Shown here piece by piece: positions 1 through 6,613 of a stretch of 8,382 bases of DNA. The DNA is from Lachnospiraceae bacterium. Lineage in GTDB: Bacteria; Bacillota; Clostridia; Lachnospirales; Lachnospiraceae. Within the stretch, counting starts at the first letter, position 1. Every line of letters begins with the position of its first letter. A program made the translations under genes and the position numbers. The DNA is taken from contig JAFTXF010000161.1 in assembly GCA_017461685.1 (NCBI GenBank), forward strand, positions 1-8,382, read 5' to 3'. The notes under the pieces are model-generated. The model was not told the DNA's origin. It made no database searches and saw nothing but the letters and a program-made list of their open reading frames with translations.

Positions 1-1
1 C

Positions 2-724
2 GGAGGCAAGGTATACATAGCCGAGAAGGTGAATTTAAAATTTATCCCGGACATGGTGTCCTTTAACCAGTATATTACAGTACTGCTAAAGAGCCCGGAG
101 TATTTATTGAAGTTTTGGAACTCGGTTATTTTGGTAGTTCCTATTGTAATATTTCAGCTATTGATTGCAGCCCTTGCAGCTTATGGCTTTAGCAGATATA
201 GGGGGCGGCTGCGGGAGATTATTTTCTTTGCATATATTATTTTGATGCTGATGCCTTATCAGGTTACGCTGGTGCCTAATTATCTGGTCAGTGACTGGTT
301 AAATCTGATTGATACCAGATGGGCTATCTGGCTGCCGGGTATTTTTTCACCTTTTGCAGTATTTTTGCTGACGAAGTATATGCGGCGTATACCGGTAGGT
401 GTGATAGAAGCAGCAGAGATTGACGGAGCAGGGGAGTTTCAGATTTTTACTTCCATCAGTATGCCTTTATGTAAGAGTGCCATTTGCTCTGCGGCAATTT
501 TAGTATTTATCGATTATTGGAATATGGTAGAACAGCCCCTCATTTTATTAAGTGATACAGAGCTGCATCCGCTTAGTGTATTTTTAAGTAAAATTAACAG
601 CGGTGAAATCGGACTGGCATTTGCGGTGGCAACTATTTATATGGTGCCGAGCTTATTTGTATTTTTATACGGTGAGGATTACCTGGTAGAGGGCATTACT
701 TACCAGGGCGGTATTAAAGGGTAG
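2..724 (+). CDS. Carbohydrate ABC transporter permease, MalG/LacG type (5'-truncated by window edge)
   Basis: This is the inner-membrane permease half of a carbohydrate-uptake ABC transporter (binding-protein-dependent, MalG-like). The frame is open to the left edge, so the GTG at 29 is not a credible start; 240 residues are visible, whereas the family usually has about 270-300. The missing part would hold the N-terminus and first membrane helix. The EAA loop that docks the ATPase is clear at visible residues 136-160 (EAAEIDGAG, then IF, SISMPLCKSA), with the conserved D-G-A and P. Hydrophobic helices lie around 39-61, 70-92, 106-123, 158-173 and 205-224. The end, GITYQGGIKG, matches the usual G-GAVKG terminus. 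The next gene starts 26 bp downstream, suggesting an operon. A partner permease and an ATPase would be expected upstream or elsewhere. Family is sure; the sugar is unknown, and the downstream exporter-like genes make even sugar uptake uncertain. Confidence 0.93.
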   Translation, partial: GGKVYIAEKVNLKFIPDMVSFNQYITVLLKSPEYLLKFWNSVILVVPIVIFQLLIAALAAYGFSRYRGRLREIIFFAYIILMLMPYQVTLVPNYLVSDWLNLIDTRWAIWLPGIFSPFAVFLLTKYMRRIPVGVIEAAEIDGAGEFQIFTSISMPLCKSAICSAAILVFIDYWNMVEQPLILLSDTELHPLSVFLSKINSGEIGLAFAVATIYMVPSLFVFLYGEDYLVEGITYQGGIKG

Positions 725-750
725 GAGATAGAAAGAACGAGGACTGGATT

Positions 751-2661
751 ATGAATGAACAGGTAACAAAGAAAAGAGACTGGATCAAAAATGCTATCAT
801 AGTTTTTCTGGTGATTATGTTGGCACTGACCTTCTTTTCTAATACAATTATGAATTATTCTTTGCCGGAGGTATCAGCGCAGTATACAAGCAGCGGCAGT
901 ATTCAGGCAAAGGTCAGAGGAAGCGGCGTGGTGGAAGCCGGAGACCCGTATACCGTAAAGGCGGATTCCAGTAAGGTGATTGAAAGCGTAGCGGTAAAAA
1001 ACGGTGACCATGTAGAAAAGGGAGATGTACTTCTCTATCTGGAAGAGGGAGAGAGTTCTGAACTGAAGGATGCGGAAAAGACGCTGGAGCAGATGTTAGA
1101 TGATTACCGTCAGGCAGCCTTGGCAGCTGATATTGACCCGGAGACTACCGATAAAATTTTAAACGGTAATTTTACTTCTTACGGTACTTTCAAAGCCCAG
1201 ATTGATGCTTTAAAGAATGAGATTAAGGCATTGAATGAGGAAATCAGTTTATATGAGGCGGAAATTGCAAAAGTAGAAGCGGAAAAGAAAAAGGCGGAAG
1301 ACGAAAGCGGTTCAGATTCCAAGGCATTAAGAGTAGCTTATGAAGCAGCAGTGGCGGAAAGACAGAGTGCTGAGAAGGCATTAAGCAGTGCTGTTGCAGC
1401 AGCAGGTAAGGTGGATGCCGGTGTAAAAGACGTATTAACGGCCCGGACAGCATTAACATCAGTGCAAGCACTTGTAGCAGAAAAGCAAAATGCTGTAAAT
1501 ACCATAAAGAACGGTACAGCATATCAGCAGGCAGAGGTGATGCGTTCCGGTTATGAAAGTGCTTTGGCGGCTGCCAAAACGGATTTGGAACAGGTGATTG
1601 CTTCCGGTACCGGTAATGAATTTGTAAACGGTACCGACGGACAGACCAGACAGGAAGCAGCTAAAGAAGCCTGGGAGAAGGCGGAAAAGGATTTAAATGC
1701 TCATCTGCAGAGTCCGGTTTATGCAGAGCTGGCGGCAGCGGAAGACGCCCTTGCGGATGCACAGGCAAAACAGACTACAATCGAAGCAGTTATTAGCGCC
1801 GATAGTGCTTTGACTTCGGCCCAAAATAAAGAATCTGCAGCATGGAAGGCATACGAAAACGAAGGACCTGACCATTCTGCAGCGATTTCCGGATATATAG
1901 ATGTTATCGGTATCAATCAGGAGTATGTAAATGAACTGAATGCCAAAATTACAGAAAAACAGTCTGTGTTAAACGCCCTGCTGGCCCAGATGTCACAGGA
2001 AAATACCCTGTCTGCTCAGTTAGAAGCTATTACGGAGCAGAGGGAATTAATTTCCAGGCTGCAAGAAACTGCTGTAGGCGGCAATGTAACGGCGCCGATT
2101 GCAGGAACGGTTCAAAACCTGTATCTGACTGCAGGAAATATGACTACTGCAGGAAATGAAGTGGCCATGATATTACCGGATGGCAAGGGATATACCATGG
2201 AAGTCACCGTTACCAAGGAGCAGGCACAGAGACTGAATGTAGGAGATATTGCAGATATTCAAAATGCCTGGTACTATTCAGATGTAACAGCAGTACTCAG
2301 ACAAATTAAAGCGGACAAAAACGATCCGGCTAACAATAAAATTCTGGTATTCCAGATAGAAGGCGATGTAAGCAACGGACAGAGCTTAAGCATTTCTATC
2401 GGCCAGAAGAGTGCTAACTATGATATTATAGTTCCGAACAGTGCAGTCCGGGAGGACAGTAACGGCAAGTTCGTATTAATTGTAACGCAGAAATCGTCAC
2501 CTTTAGGCAATCGTTATTATGCAGAGCGGGTAGACGTTGAAGTATTGGCCAGTGATGACACACAGTCTGCAATTACAGGTGATATGTCCAGTTGGGAATA
2601 TATAATTACCACCTCTACCAAACCGGTTGAGGCGGGCCAGCTGATTCGTCTGGCAGATTAA
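751..2661 (+). CDS. HlyD/MacA-family membrane-fusion (periplasmic adaptor) protein with long coiled coil
   Basis: This is an adaptor protein of the HlyD/MacA/RND-MFP superfamily, anchored in the membrane and reaching outward; such proteins pair with ABC exporters. An N-terminal anchor helix lies at about 12-34 after a KKRD cytoplasmic stub. The first half of the lipoyl-like hairpin is at 57-98 (GSGVVEAG, then VKNGDHVEKGDVLLYLE). An Ala/Glu/Lys-rich alpha-helical region of about 340 residues (102-440) follows, and the second lipoyl half is at 441-475 (VTAPIAGTVQNL, then TAGN). A beta-barrel and membrane-proximal part fills 480-636, including IIVPNSAVRED. At 636 residues it is much longer than typical MacA (about 370-400), nearly all of it in the helical region. 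GAGG at 739-742 is an acceptable ribosome site 8 nt before ATG 751. The next gene starts 10 bp after the stop. Domain calls are from motif reading. Its partner here is probably the MacB-core protein encoded next, which is inference. Confidence 0.92.
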   Translation: MNEQVTKKRDWIKNAIIVFLVIMLALTFFSNTIMNYSLPEVSAQYTSSGSIQAKVRGSGVVEAGDPYTVKADSSKVIESVAVKNGDHVEKGDVLLYLEEGESSELKDAEKTLEQMLDDYRQAALAADIDPETTDKILNGNFTSYGTFKAQIDALKNEIKALNEEISLYEAEIAKVEAEKKKAEDESGSDSKALRVAYEAAVAERQSAEKALSSAVAAAGKVDAGVKDVLTARTALTSVQALVAEKQNAVNTIKNGTAYQQAEVMRSGYESALAAAKTDLEQVIASGTGNEFVNGTDGQTRQEAAKEAWEKAEKDLNAHLQSPVYAELAAAEDALADAQAKQTTIEAVISADSALTSAQNKESAAWKAYENEGPDHSAAISGYIDVIGINQEYVNELNAKITEKQSVLNALLAQMSQENTLSAQLEAITEQRELISRLQETAVGGNVTAPIAGTVQNLYLTAGNMTTAGNEVAMILPDGKGYTMEVTVTKEQAQRLNVGDIADIQNAWYYSDVTAVLRQIKADKNDPANNKILVFQIEGDVSNGQSLSISIGQKSANYDIIVPNSAVREDSNGKFVLIVTQKSSPLGNRYYAERVDVEVLASDDTQSAITGDMSSWEYIITTSTKPVEAGQLIRLAD

Positions 2662-2671
2662 GGAGCGGCCT

Positions 2672-3832
2672 ATGAAACGTATTTCCTTTCACCTGTCCAA
2701 AAGACAATGGATTTTACTATTTAGCTGCCTGATAAGTGCTGTTTTGGCTATAGGCTTACATACGGTGTCTCATGTGCTGAAAAATCAGCTGGAGCATGAG
2801 AAGGTAGCCGCACAATGGGATAAGGACGGGGATACAGCCCAGATTAGTATTTATTTCTCGGAAGAGGAAAAATACAATCTGAAAAGCAGCCTGGAAAGTA
2901 CTGTTTTCCAGTTAGAGAGCTGGTATCACGGCTTGTTGACGGAGCTGCAGAATGCTTCCATTACAGCGGATGCAGAAGCAGGGAATTCTGCCAGACAAGT
3001 TATATACGGCTACAGTGCTTCCGGAACCGTCAGCATGGAAACGGACCTTGGACGCACAGAGGCCAAAGCCTACGGTGTAGGCGGAGATTTCTTCCAGTTT
3101 CATCCGTTACAGTTAGTAAGCGGAGGATATTTCAGCGAAAGTGATTTGATGCAGGATCGCGTAATTTTGGATACTGACACAGCCTGGAAATTATTCGGCA
3201 GCAATGACATTGTAGGTATGTTTGTCCAGATTGGCGGCGCACCTCATATGGTGGTAGGTGTCTACCAGCGTGAGAGCGGCCATTTCAATGATGCCGCAGG
3301 CAATGATAAAAGCTGTGTATACGTATCCCACCAGACCCTTTATAAGTATGGGCAGTATCACGGCCTTGAGACGGTAGAATACCTGATTCCAAACCCGGTT
3401 ACGGGATTTGCCCTGGGGCTGGTTGAAAAGCAGTGTAACGGCAGGAATGTGGCCCTTATGGAGCATCAGAACCGCTTTGCAGTTATGTCTTTACTGAAGA
3501 TATTAGGAGCATTCGGTACCCGTTCTATGGGGCTTAGCGGTATCACCTTCCCTTATTGGGAAAATATAGCCAGAGGTTACGAGGATATTCTGGCAGGCTT
3601 ACTTTTGGCAGAATTGATTTTTCTTGCATACGTGGCGATTGTCCTGCTTGGCTGGATATGGTATTTGTGGCTCCACCGAAAATGGAGAGTACGTCATATC
3701 TATGAAAAGGTGAAGGACCACGGATACGCGCTTGGCGTAAAGCACCATAATCGAAAGAATAAGAAGCGGATAAAGTCGGAGAAAAAGCCGAAGGATAAGC
3801 CGGAAGAATTGAGGATTGATACTGATTTTTGA
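2672..3832 (+). CDS. MacB periplasmic-core-domain (MacB_PCD/FtsX-related) protein with only two membrane helices
   Basis: This is a membrane protein related to the extracytoplasmic core of MacB/LolC/FtsX-type ABC permeases. Helix 1 is at about 12-31 and helix 2 at about 307-332, bracketing an outside domain of about 275 residues. The core signature sits at 134-198: YGVGGDFFQF, a Leu-rich LVSGGYFSESD, VILDTDTAWKLFG, then DIVGMFVQIGG and HMVVGVYQRE, which follows the usual MacB_PCD pattern. Full permeases have four helices, three of them after the core; here the protein ends after one, followed by a Lys/Arg-rich tail of about 54 residues (for example RKNKKRIKSEKK). That fits a cytoplasmic C-terminus by the positive-inside rule. 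No ATPase domain is fused. The start is supported by AAGGAG at 2660-2665, which overlaps the upstream stop and lies 6 nt before ATG. It is likely co-translated with the HlyD-like gene. Whether it is a reduced permease, a sensor or a scaffold is unknown; the frame shows no internal stop. Confidence 0.85.
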   Translation: MKRISFHLSKRQWILLFSCLISAVLAIGLHTVSHVLKNQLEHEKVAAQWDKDGDTAQISIYFSEEEKYNLKSSLESTVFQLESWYHGLLTELQNASITADAEAGNSARQVIYGYSASGTVSMETDLGRTEAKAYGVGGDFFQFHPLQLVSGGYFSESDLMQDRVILDTDTAWKLFGSNDIVGMFVQIGGAPHMVVGVYQRESGHFNDAAGNDKSCVYVSHQTLYKYGQYHGLETVEYLIPNPVTGFALGLVEKQCNGRNVALMEHQNRFAVMSLLKILGAFGTRSMGLSGITFPYWENIARGYEDILAGLLLAELIFLAYVAIVLLGWIWYLWLHRKWRVRHIYEKVKDHGYALGVKHHNRKNKKRIKSEKKPKDKPEELRIDTDF

Positions 3833-3843
3833 GTGTTTTCAGC

Positions 3844-3861
3844 TATAACAGAATATAACAG
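3844..3861 (+). repeat. Short tandem direct repeat (TATAACAG twice, 10-bp period)
   Basis: TATAACAG occurs at 3844-3851 and again at 3854-3861, one helical turn apart, in the 48-bp gap before the lipoprotein gene. The spacing would suit a protein-binding site, but two 8-bp A/T-rich copies could arise by chance. I see no good promoter here: the nearest -35-like TTGAGT (3829) is 19 bp from the second TATAAC. Confidence 0.3.
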
Positions 3862-3866
3862 GAAAT

Positions 3867-3875
3867 AAAGGAGGA
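3867..3875 (+). promoter_or_regulatory. Strong ribosome binding site deciding between two adjacent ATGs
   Basis: AAAGGAGGA is a near-perfect anti-Shine-Dalgarno match. Two start codons follow in tandem, ATG at 3881 (5-nt gap) and ATG at 3884 (8-nt gap). The second has the more usual spacing, so the mature start may be MKKR rather than MMKKR. The signal peptide is the same either way. Confidence 0.75.
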
Positions 3876-3880
3876 CTAAC

Positions 3881-6352
3881 ATGATGAAGAAGAGAATTTT
3901 GGCACTGTTGCTTTCCGTTATCATGGTATTTTCGTTGGCTGCCTGCGGAAATACGGATGACGATGACGAACGTCAGACCAGCGGTAAGGGTATTAAAAAT
4001 CCGGTCAGCAAGGAAGGTGTATTTAAAATTGCCGACATGGAAGTTGACTTCGGAATAGAGAATATAAATTATTATAATTTCAACCAGGTAAAGATTATAG
4101 ATGATATTATTTATATGGTTGTGAATGCAGGCTTTGACAATGGCAATACCCAAAGATATATTACCATGGATATGGACGGCACTGTTTTAAGCAATACCGT
4201 GATTAATGAGCAAATCTGGGGTGGTTATGGGGATGAAGAGGTAGAGGCGGTGCCTTTGACTGCTACTGCTGAGACAGCAGTTGCTTTACCTGCAGTAAAT
4301 ACCACCATAGAAACAGAAATACCGGCTGAGGAAGAAGCGGGCACCGAGGCAGACAAATACGAAGAATACAACAATATTTACAGCTATCAGATTCTGAATG
4401 ACGGCAGCCTGGTGTATGTAGAGGTGTATGAAAAATATCTGCTGGAGACATGGGAGCTTGTGGAGACAAACTGTTCTTTGATTGTATGCGATAATTCAGG
4501 CCAGATAAGTAACGAAATCACCATAAATCCCGAATTGGAGGAAGGGGAGTATTTCTATGTAAATACCATTATACCGGGGACAGAAAACAATATATATATC
4601 ATGTGTGATAATTTCCATTTCAGTGTTGATTTGGCAAGCGGTACAGCAACCAAAGTGGAAGCCAATGATGTGACCGGAAATATTTACTATCCTTTGTTCT
4701 ATAAGAACGGACTTCCGGTAGTAGGTATTTGGAATGCAGATTATTCTGAGCAGACCTATGCTGCCATAGATTTAAGCACTGGTGAAAAGGTAGAAGATGT
4801 TAAGATTCCGAGCAATCTTATCAATTACGATTTCTTTGACGGTGCTAACAGCGGATATGATTTGGTATTGTCCGGCAGTAACGGTGTATATGGTTATAAT
4901 TTCGGAGATGAGGACGTTACTCTGTTAATGGACTATGTAAACAGTGATTTGGCAACTTACCGTATCAGAAATATTTCTTTCACCGACAGGGAACATTTTG
5001 TGGCAGTTTATAATGATATTATTGACGGTGAGAATGTGCTTGCAAGCTTTACCAAGGTTGCACCTGAGGATGTTCCCGATAAAGAAGGACTTACCCTTGC
5101 AACCTATTATACAGATACTGATGTCACAAAACGTGTTATTGAATTTAATAAGTCCAGTGACAAGTACAGAATATTAATAAAGGATTATTCTCAGTATACT
5201 ACTTATGAAGATTATGAGGCAGGTATCACGAAGTTAAATAATGAAATTATTTCCGGAGATATCCCTGATATCATTCGTGTTTCGGAAAACCTCCCGATTG
5301 GAACCTATGCAAGTATGGGCATGCTGGCTGATTTTTACAGATTGATAGACAAGGATGAAACGATCAATTTAGAAGATTACTGTACCAACGTTTTTAAAGC
5401 GTATGAAATCAATGGAAGACTCTATGAACTTCCGACCAGCTTCTATATCCAGACTGTATACGGTAAAACCAGTATTTTCGGTGAGGATACCAGCCTTACC
5501 TGGGATGAGCTGGACACTGTTTTGGCACAGTATCCGGAGGCTGTAGCATTTAGTGAAATCGTCAGGGATACAGCCTTGAGAAATGCACTGATGTTCTCTT
5601 ATTCACAGTTAGTAGACGAGACTACCGGAGAGTGTTATTTTAATTCTGATCAATTTAAACAGATATTGGAATTTGCCAATACCTTCCCTGAGGAGATTGA
5701 TTACGATAAATTATACGGTGACGAAGATTATTGGATGAATTGGCAGACACAGTATATAGAAGACAGAACCTTGCTTTATCAAAGTGCTATTTACTCTGTT
5801 TATGAAGCCTGGATTGGCGGTTACCGAAATTTTGCAGAGCCTGCGACCCCGGTTGGTTTCCCTACCGATGAGGGACAGGGCAGTACAGTGACAGCAATAG
5901 AAACCTTTGCGATTTCTGCAAAGTCAGACGCTATTGACGGTGCGTGGGAATTTGTAAAAGGCTTCATCAGTGAGGAAGCGCAGATTGCAGAAAGTGACGA
6001 CCGATATGCTTACTGGGAGCTTCCTGTATTGAAGAAGGCTCTTGAAAAGAGCGCGGAGAGCATTAAGACAAAACCTTATTATCTGGATGAAAACGGAGAA
6101 AAAGTTGAGTATGATGAGACCGTTTATATTAACAATCAGGAGATTGTAATTGAACCGGCAACAGAGGAAGAGGTGCAGAAGTGGCTTGACTTTATTTATT
6201 CTGTAGATCGAAAAGGCTCTTACGGTTTTGACAAGGCTATGGAAATCATTTCCGAAGAAGCTGCGGCCTACTTTAACGGTCAGAAGAGCGCAGAAGACGT
6301 AGCCGGAATTATCCAGTCCCGAATGGAAATCTTTATTGCGGAAGACAGATAA
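3881..6352 (+). CDS. Lipoprotein: N-terminal beta-propeller-like region fused to family 1 extracellular solute-binding domain
   Basis: This is a cell-surface lipoprotein expected to bind a carbohydrate or similar ligand for an ABC transporter. The signal peptide (KKR then a hydrophobic core) ends in lipobox LAAC, with the lipidated Cys at residue 22, followed by an acidic DDDDE stretch. Residues about 45-395 are beta-rich with repeated strand-turn patterns such as IIDDIIYMVV, YITMDMDGTVL, ILNDGSLVYVEV, LIVCDNSGQIS and AAIDLSTGEKV; these suggest propeller blades. An acidic, Thr/Ala/Glu-rich insert of about 45 residues (118-163) interrupts the first part. From about 403 a family 1 solute-binding domain begins (LTLATYYTDTDVTKRVIEFNK), with the diagnostic GDIPDII at 459-465, YELPTSF near 515-521, and TAIETFAIS with AWEFVKGF near 671-695. 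At 823 residues it is about twice the usual 420-450. It is the last gene of the run that includes the permease at the left edge. Ligand unknown; the propeller call is by eye and only moderate. Confidence 0.9.
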   Translation: MMKKRILALLLSVIMVFSLAACGNTDDDDERQTSGKGIKNPVSKEGVFKIADMEVDFGIENINYYNFNQVKIIDDIIYMVVNAGFDNGNTQRYITMDMDGTVLSNTVINEQIWGGYGDEEVEAVPLTATAETAVALPAVNTTIETEIPAEEEAGTEADKYEEYNNIYSYQILNDGSLVYVEVYEKYLLETWELVETNCSLIVCDNSGQISNEITINPELEEGEYFYVNTIIPGTENNIYIMCDNFHFSVDLASGTATKVEANDVTGNIYYPLFYKNGLPVVGIWNADYSEQTYAAIDLSTGEKVEDVKIPSNLINYDFFDGANSGYDLVLSGSNGVYGYNFGDEDVTLLMDYVNSDLATYRIRNISFTDREHFVAVYNDIIDGENVLASFTKVAPEDVPDKEGLTLATYYTDTDVTKRVIEFNKSSDKYRILIKDYSQYTTYEDYEAGITKLNNEIISGDIPDIIRVSENLPIGTYASMGMLADFYRLIDKDETINLEDYCTNVFKAYEINGRLYELPTSFYIQTVYGKTSIFGEDTSLTWDELDTVLAQYPEAVAFSEIVRDTALRNALMFSYSQLVDETTGECYFNSDQFKQILEFANTFPEEIDYDKLYGDEDYWMNWQTQYIEDRTLLYQSAIYSVYEAWIGGYRNFAEPATPVGFPTDEGQGSTVTAIETFAISAKSDAIDGAWEFVKGFISEEAQIAESDDRYAYWELPVLKKALEKSAESIKTKPYYLDENGEKVEYDETVYINNQEIVIEPATEEEVQKWLDFIYSVDRKGSYGFDKAMEIISEEAAAYFNGQKSAEDVAGIIQSRMEIFIAEDR

Positions 6353-6355
6353 ACA

Positions 6356-6384
6356 TTGCAAAATAATGGAAAGTTGGGTATAAT
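6356..6384 (+). promoter_or_regulatory. Predicted sigma-A promoter (TTGCAA - 17 bp - TATAAT)
   Basis: TTGCAA at 6356-6361 and a perfect TATAAT at 6379-6384 are separated by 17 bp, the optimal spacing for the housekeeping sigma factor. They start 4 bp after the lipoprotein stop codon. Transcription would begin near 6391, at the foot of the long inverted repeat, and would read into the chromate-transporter pair. The -10 box itself lies in the outermost, weaker part of the left arm. Prediction only. Confidence 0.65.
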
Positions 6385-6588
6385 GTAGCTGTTGTAAGGT
6401 GTACCGTGTTGCCTGTGCATGCATGGAAATATCTTTTCCTCCTAAAAATCTGACCAAATCAGCTCCTAAAAACGCGAAGCCGTTACTTCACGTTTTCTTA
6501 ACGGAGCAGTTGGCGCAAATTTTTATCCGGAAAAATATTTCCATGCATGCACAGGCAATACGGTGCACCGCACAACAGCTTATTATAT
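6379..6588. repeat. Long near-perfect inverted repeat (extended hairpin, MITE-like or structured leader)
   Basis: The left outer arm 6387-6439 and right outer arm 6529-6580 are reverse complements with four substitutions and one 1-nt indel. They include a 24-bp exact match (6409-6432 with 6535-6558) centred on the self-palindromic TGCATGCA. Pairing weakens outward (TATAATGTAGCT against AGCTTATTATA, one gap). Inward it continues with about 70% matching: TAAAAAT 6443-6449 with 6519-6525, and GCTCC 6462-6466 with 6503-6507. A terminal hairpin (6469-6479 with 6486-6496, loop CCGTTA) lies at the exact centre of symmetry. The whole stretch therefore folds as one rod. It encodes no credible protein; the short open frames across it are by-products of the symmetry. 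No clear target-site duplication is visible beyond A/T-rich flanks. It may be a non-autonomous mobile element, a structured 5' leader, or a bidirectional terminator; the sequence does not decide between them. Confidence 0.9.
6469..6496. other. Apical stem-loop of the inverted repeat
   Basis: AAAACGCGAAG pairs with CTTCACGTTTT in 10 of 11 positions around a 6-nt loop (CCGTTA). The T run is inside the stem rather than after it, so it is not a classic intrinsic terminator, although it could pause polymerase. Confidence 0.6.
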
Positions 6589-6600
6589 TATGAGGTGCGT

Positions 6601-6607
6601 GAAGGGA
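6601..6607 (+). promoter_or_regulatory. Ribosome binding site fixing the chromate-transporter start at 6614
   Basis: GAAGGGA lies 6 nt before ATG 6614. It rules in this start over an in-frame ATG at 6563, which lies inside the inverted repeat and would add 17 residues (MHRTTAYYIM and onward) with no resemblance to the family. The site sits about 13 nt beyond the hairpin, so it is not obviously sequestered by it. Confidence 0.75.
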
Positions 6608-6613
6608 CGAGAT

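Noticed and set aside
29..31. GTG at 29 as start of the permease
   Set aside because: The frame is open to the window edge and the protein would lack its first membrane helix; the true start is upstream.
1244..1522. Antisense Leu-rich open frame opposite the HlyD-like gene
   Set aside because: Its Leu/His richness is the complement of the Ala/Glu/Lys-rich coiled-coil codons; no start signal.
4944..5177. Plus-strand 77-codon open frame inside the lipoprotein gene in another frame
   Set aside because: It is fully contained in a long, convincing coding frame and has no ribosome site or recognisable features.
5924..6457. Antisense open frame of 177 codons opposite the lipoprotein 3' end
   Set aside because: It lies opposite a well-supported coding region, has Phe/Leu/Arg-rich antisense composition, no family resemblance, and starts within the inverted repeat.
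6379..6588. CRISPR array or IS element
   Set aside because: There is only one pair of inverted arms with no direct repeat-spacer periodicity, and no transposase coding sequence between them.
6399..6593. Open frame of 64 codons across the intergenic repeat
   Set aside because: It starts and ends inside the palindrome arms, has no ribosome site, and its two ends are mirror products of the inverted repeat; not a gene.
6563..6613. N-terminal extension of the first chromate-transporter half from ATG 6563
   Set aside because: The codons fall within and just after the inverted repeat, there is no ribosome site before 6563, and the family N-terminus begins at 6614 after GAAGGGA.
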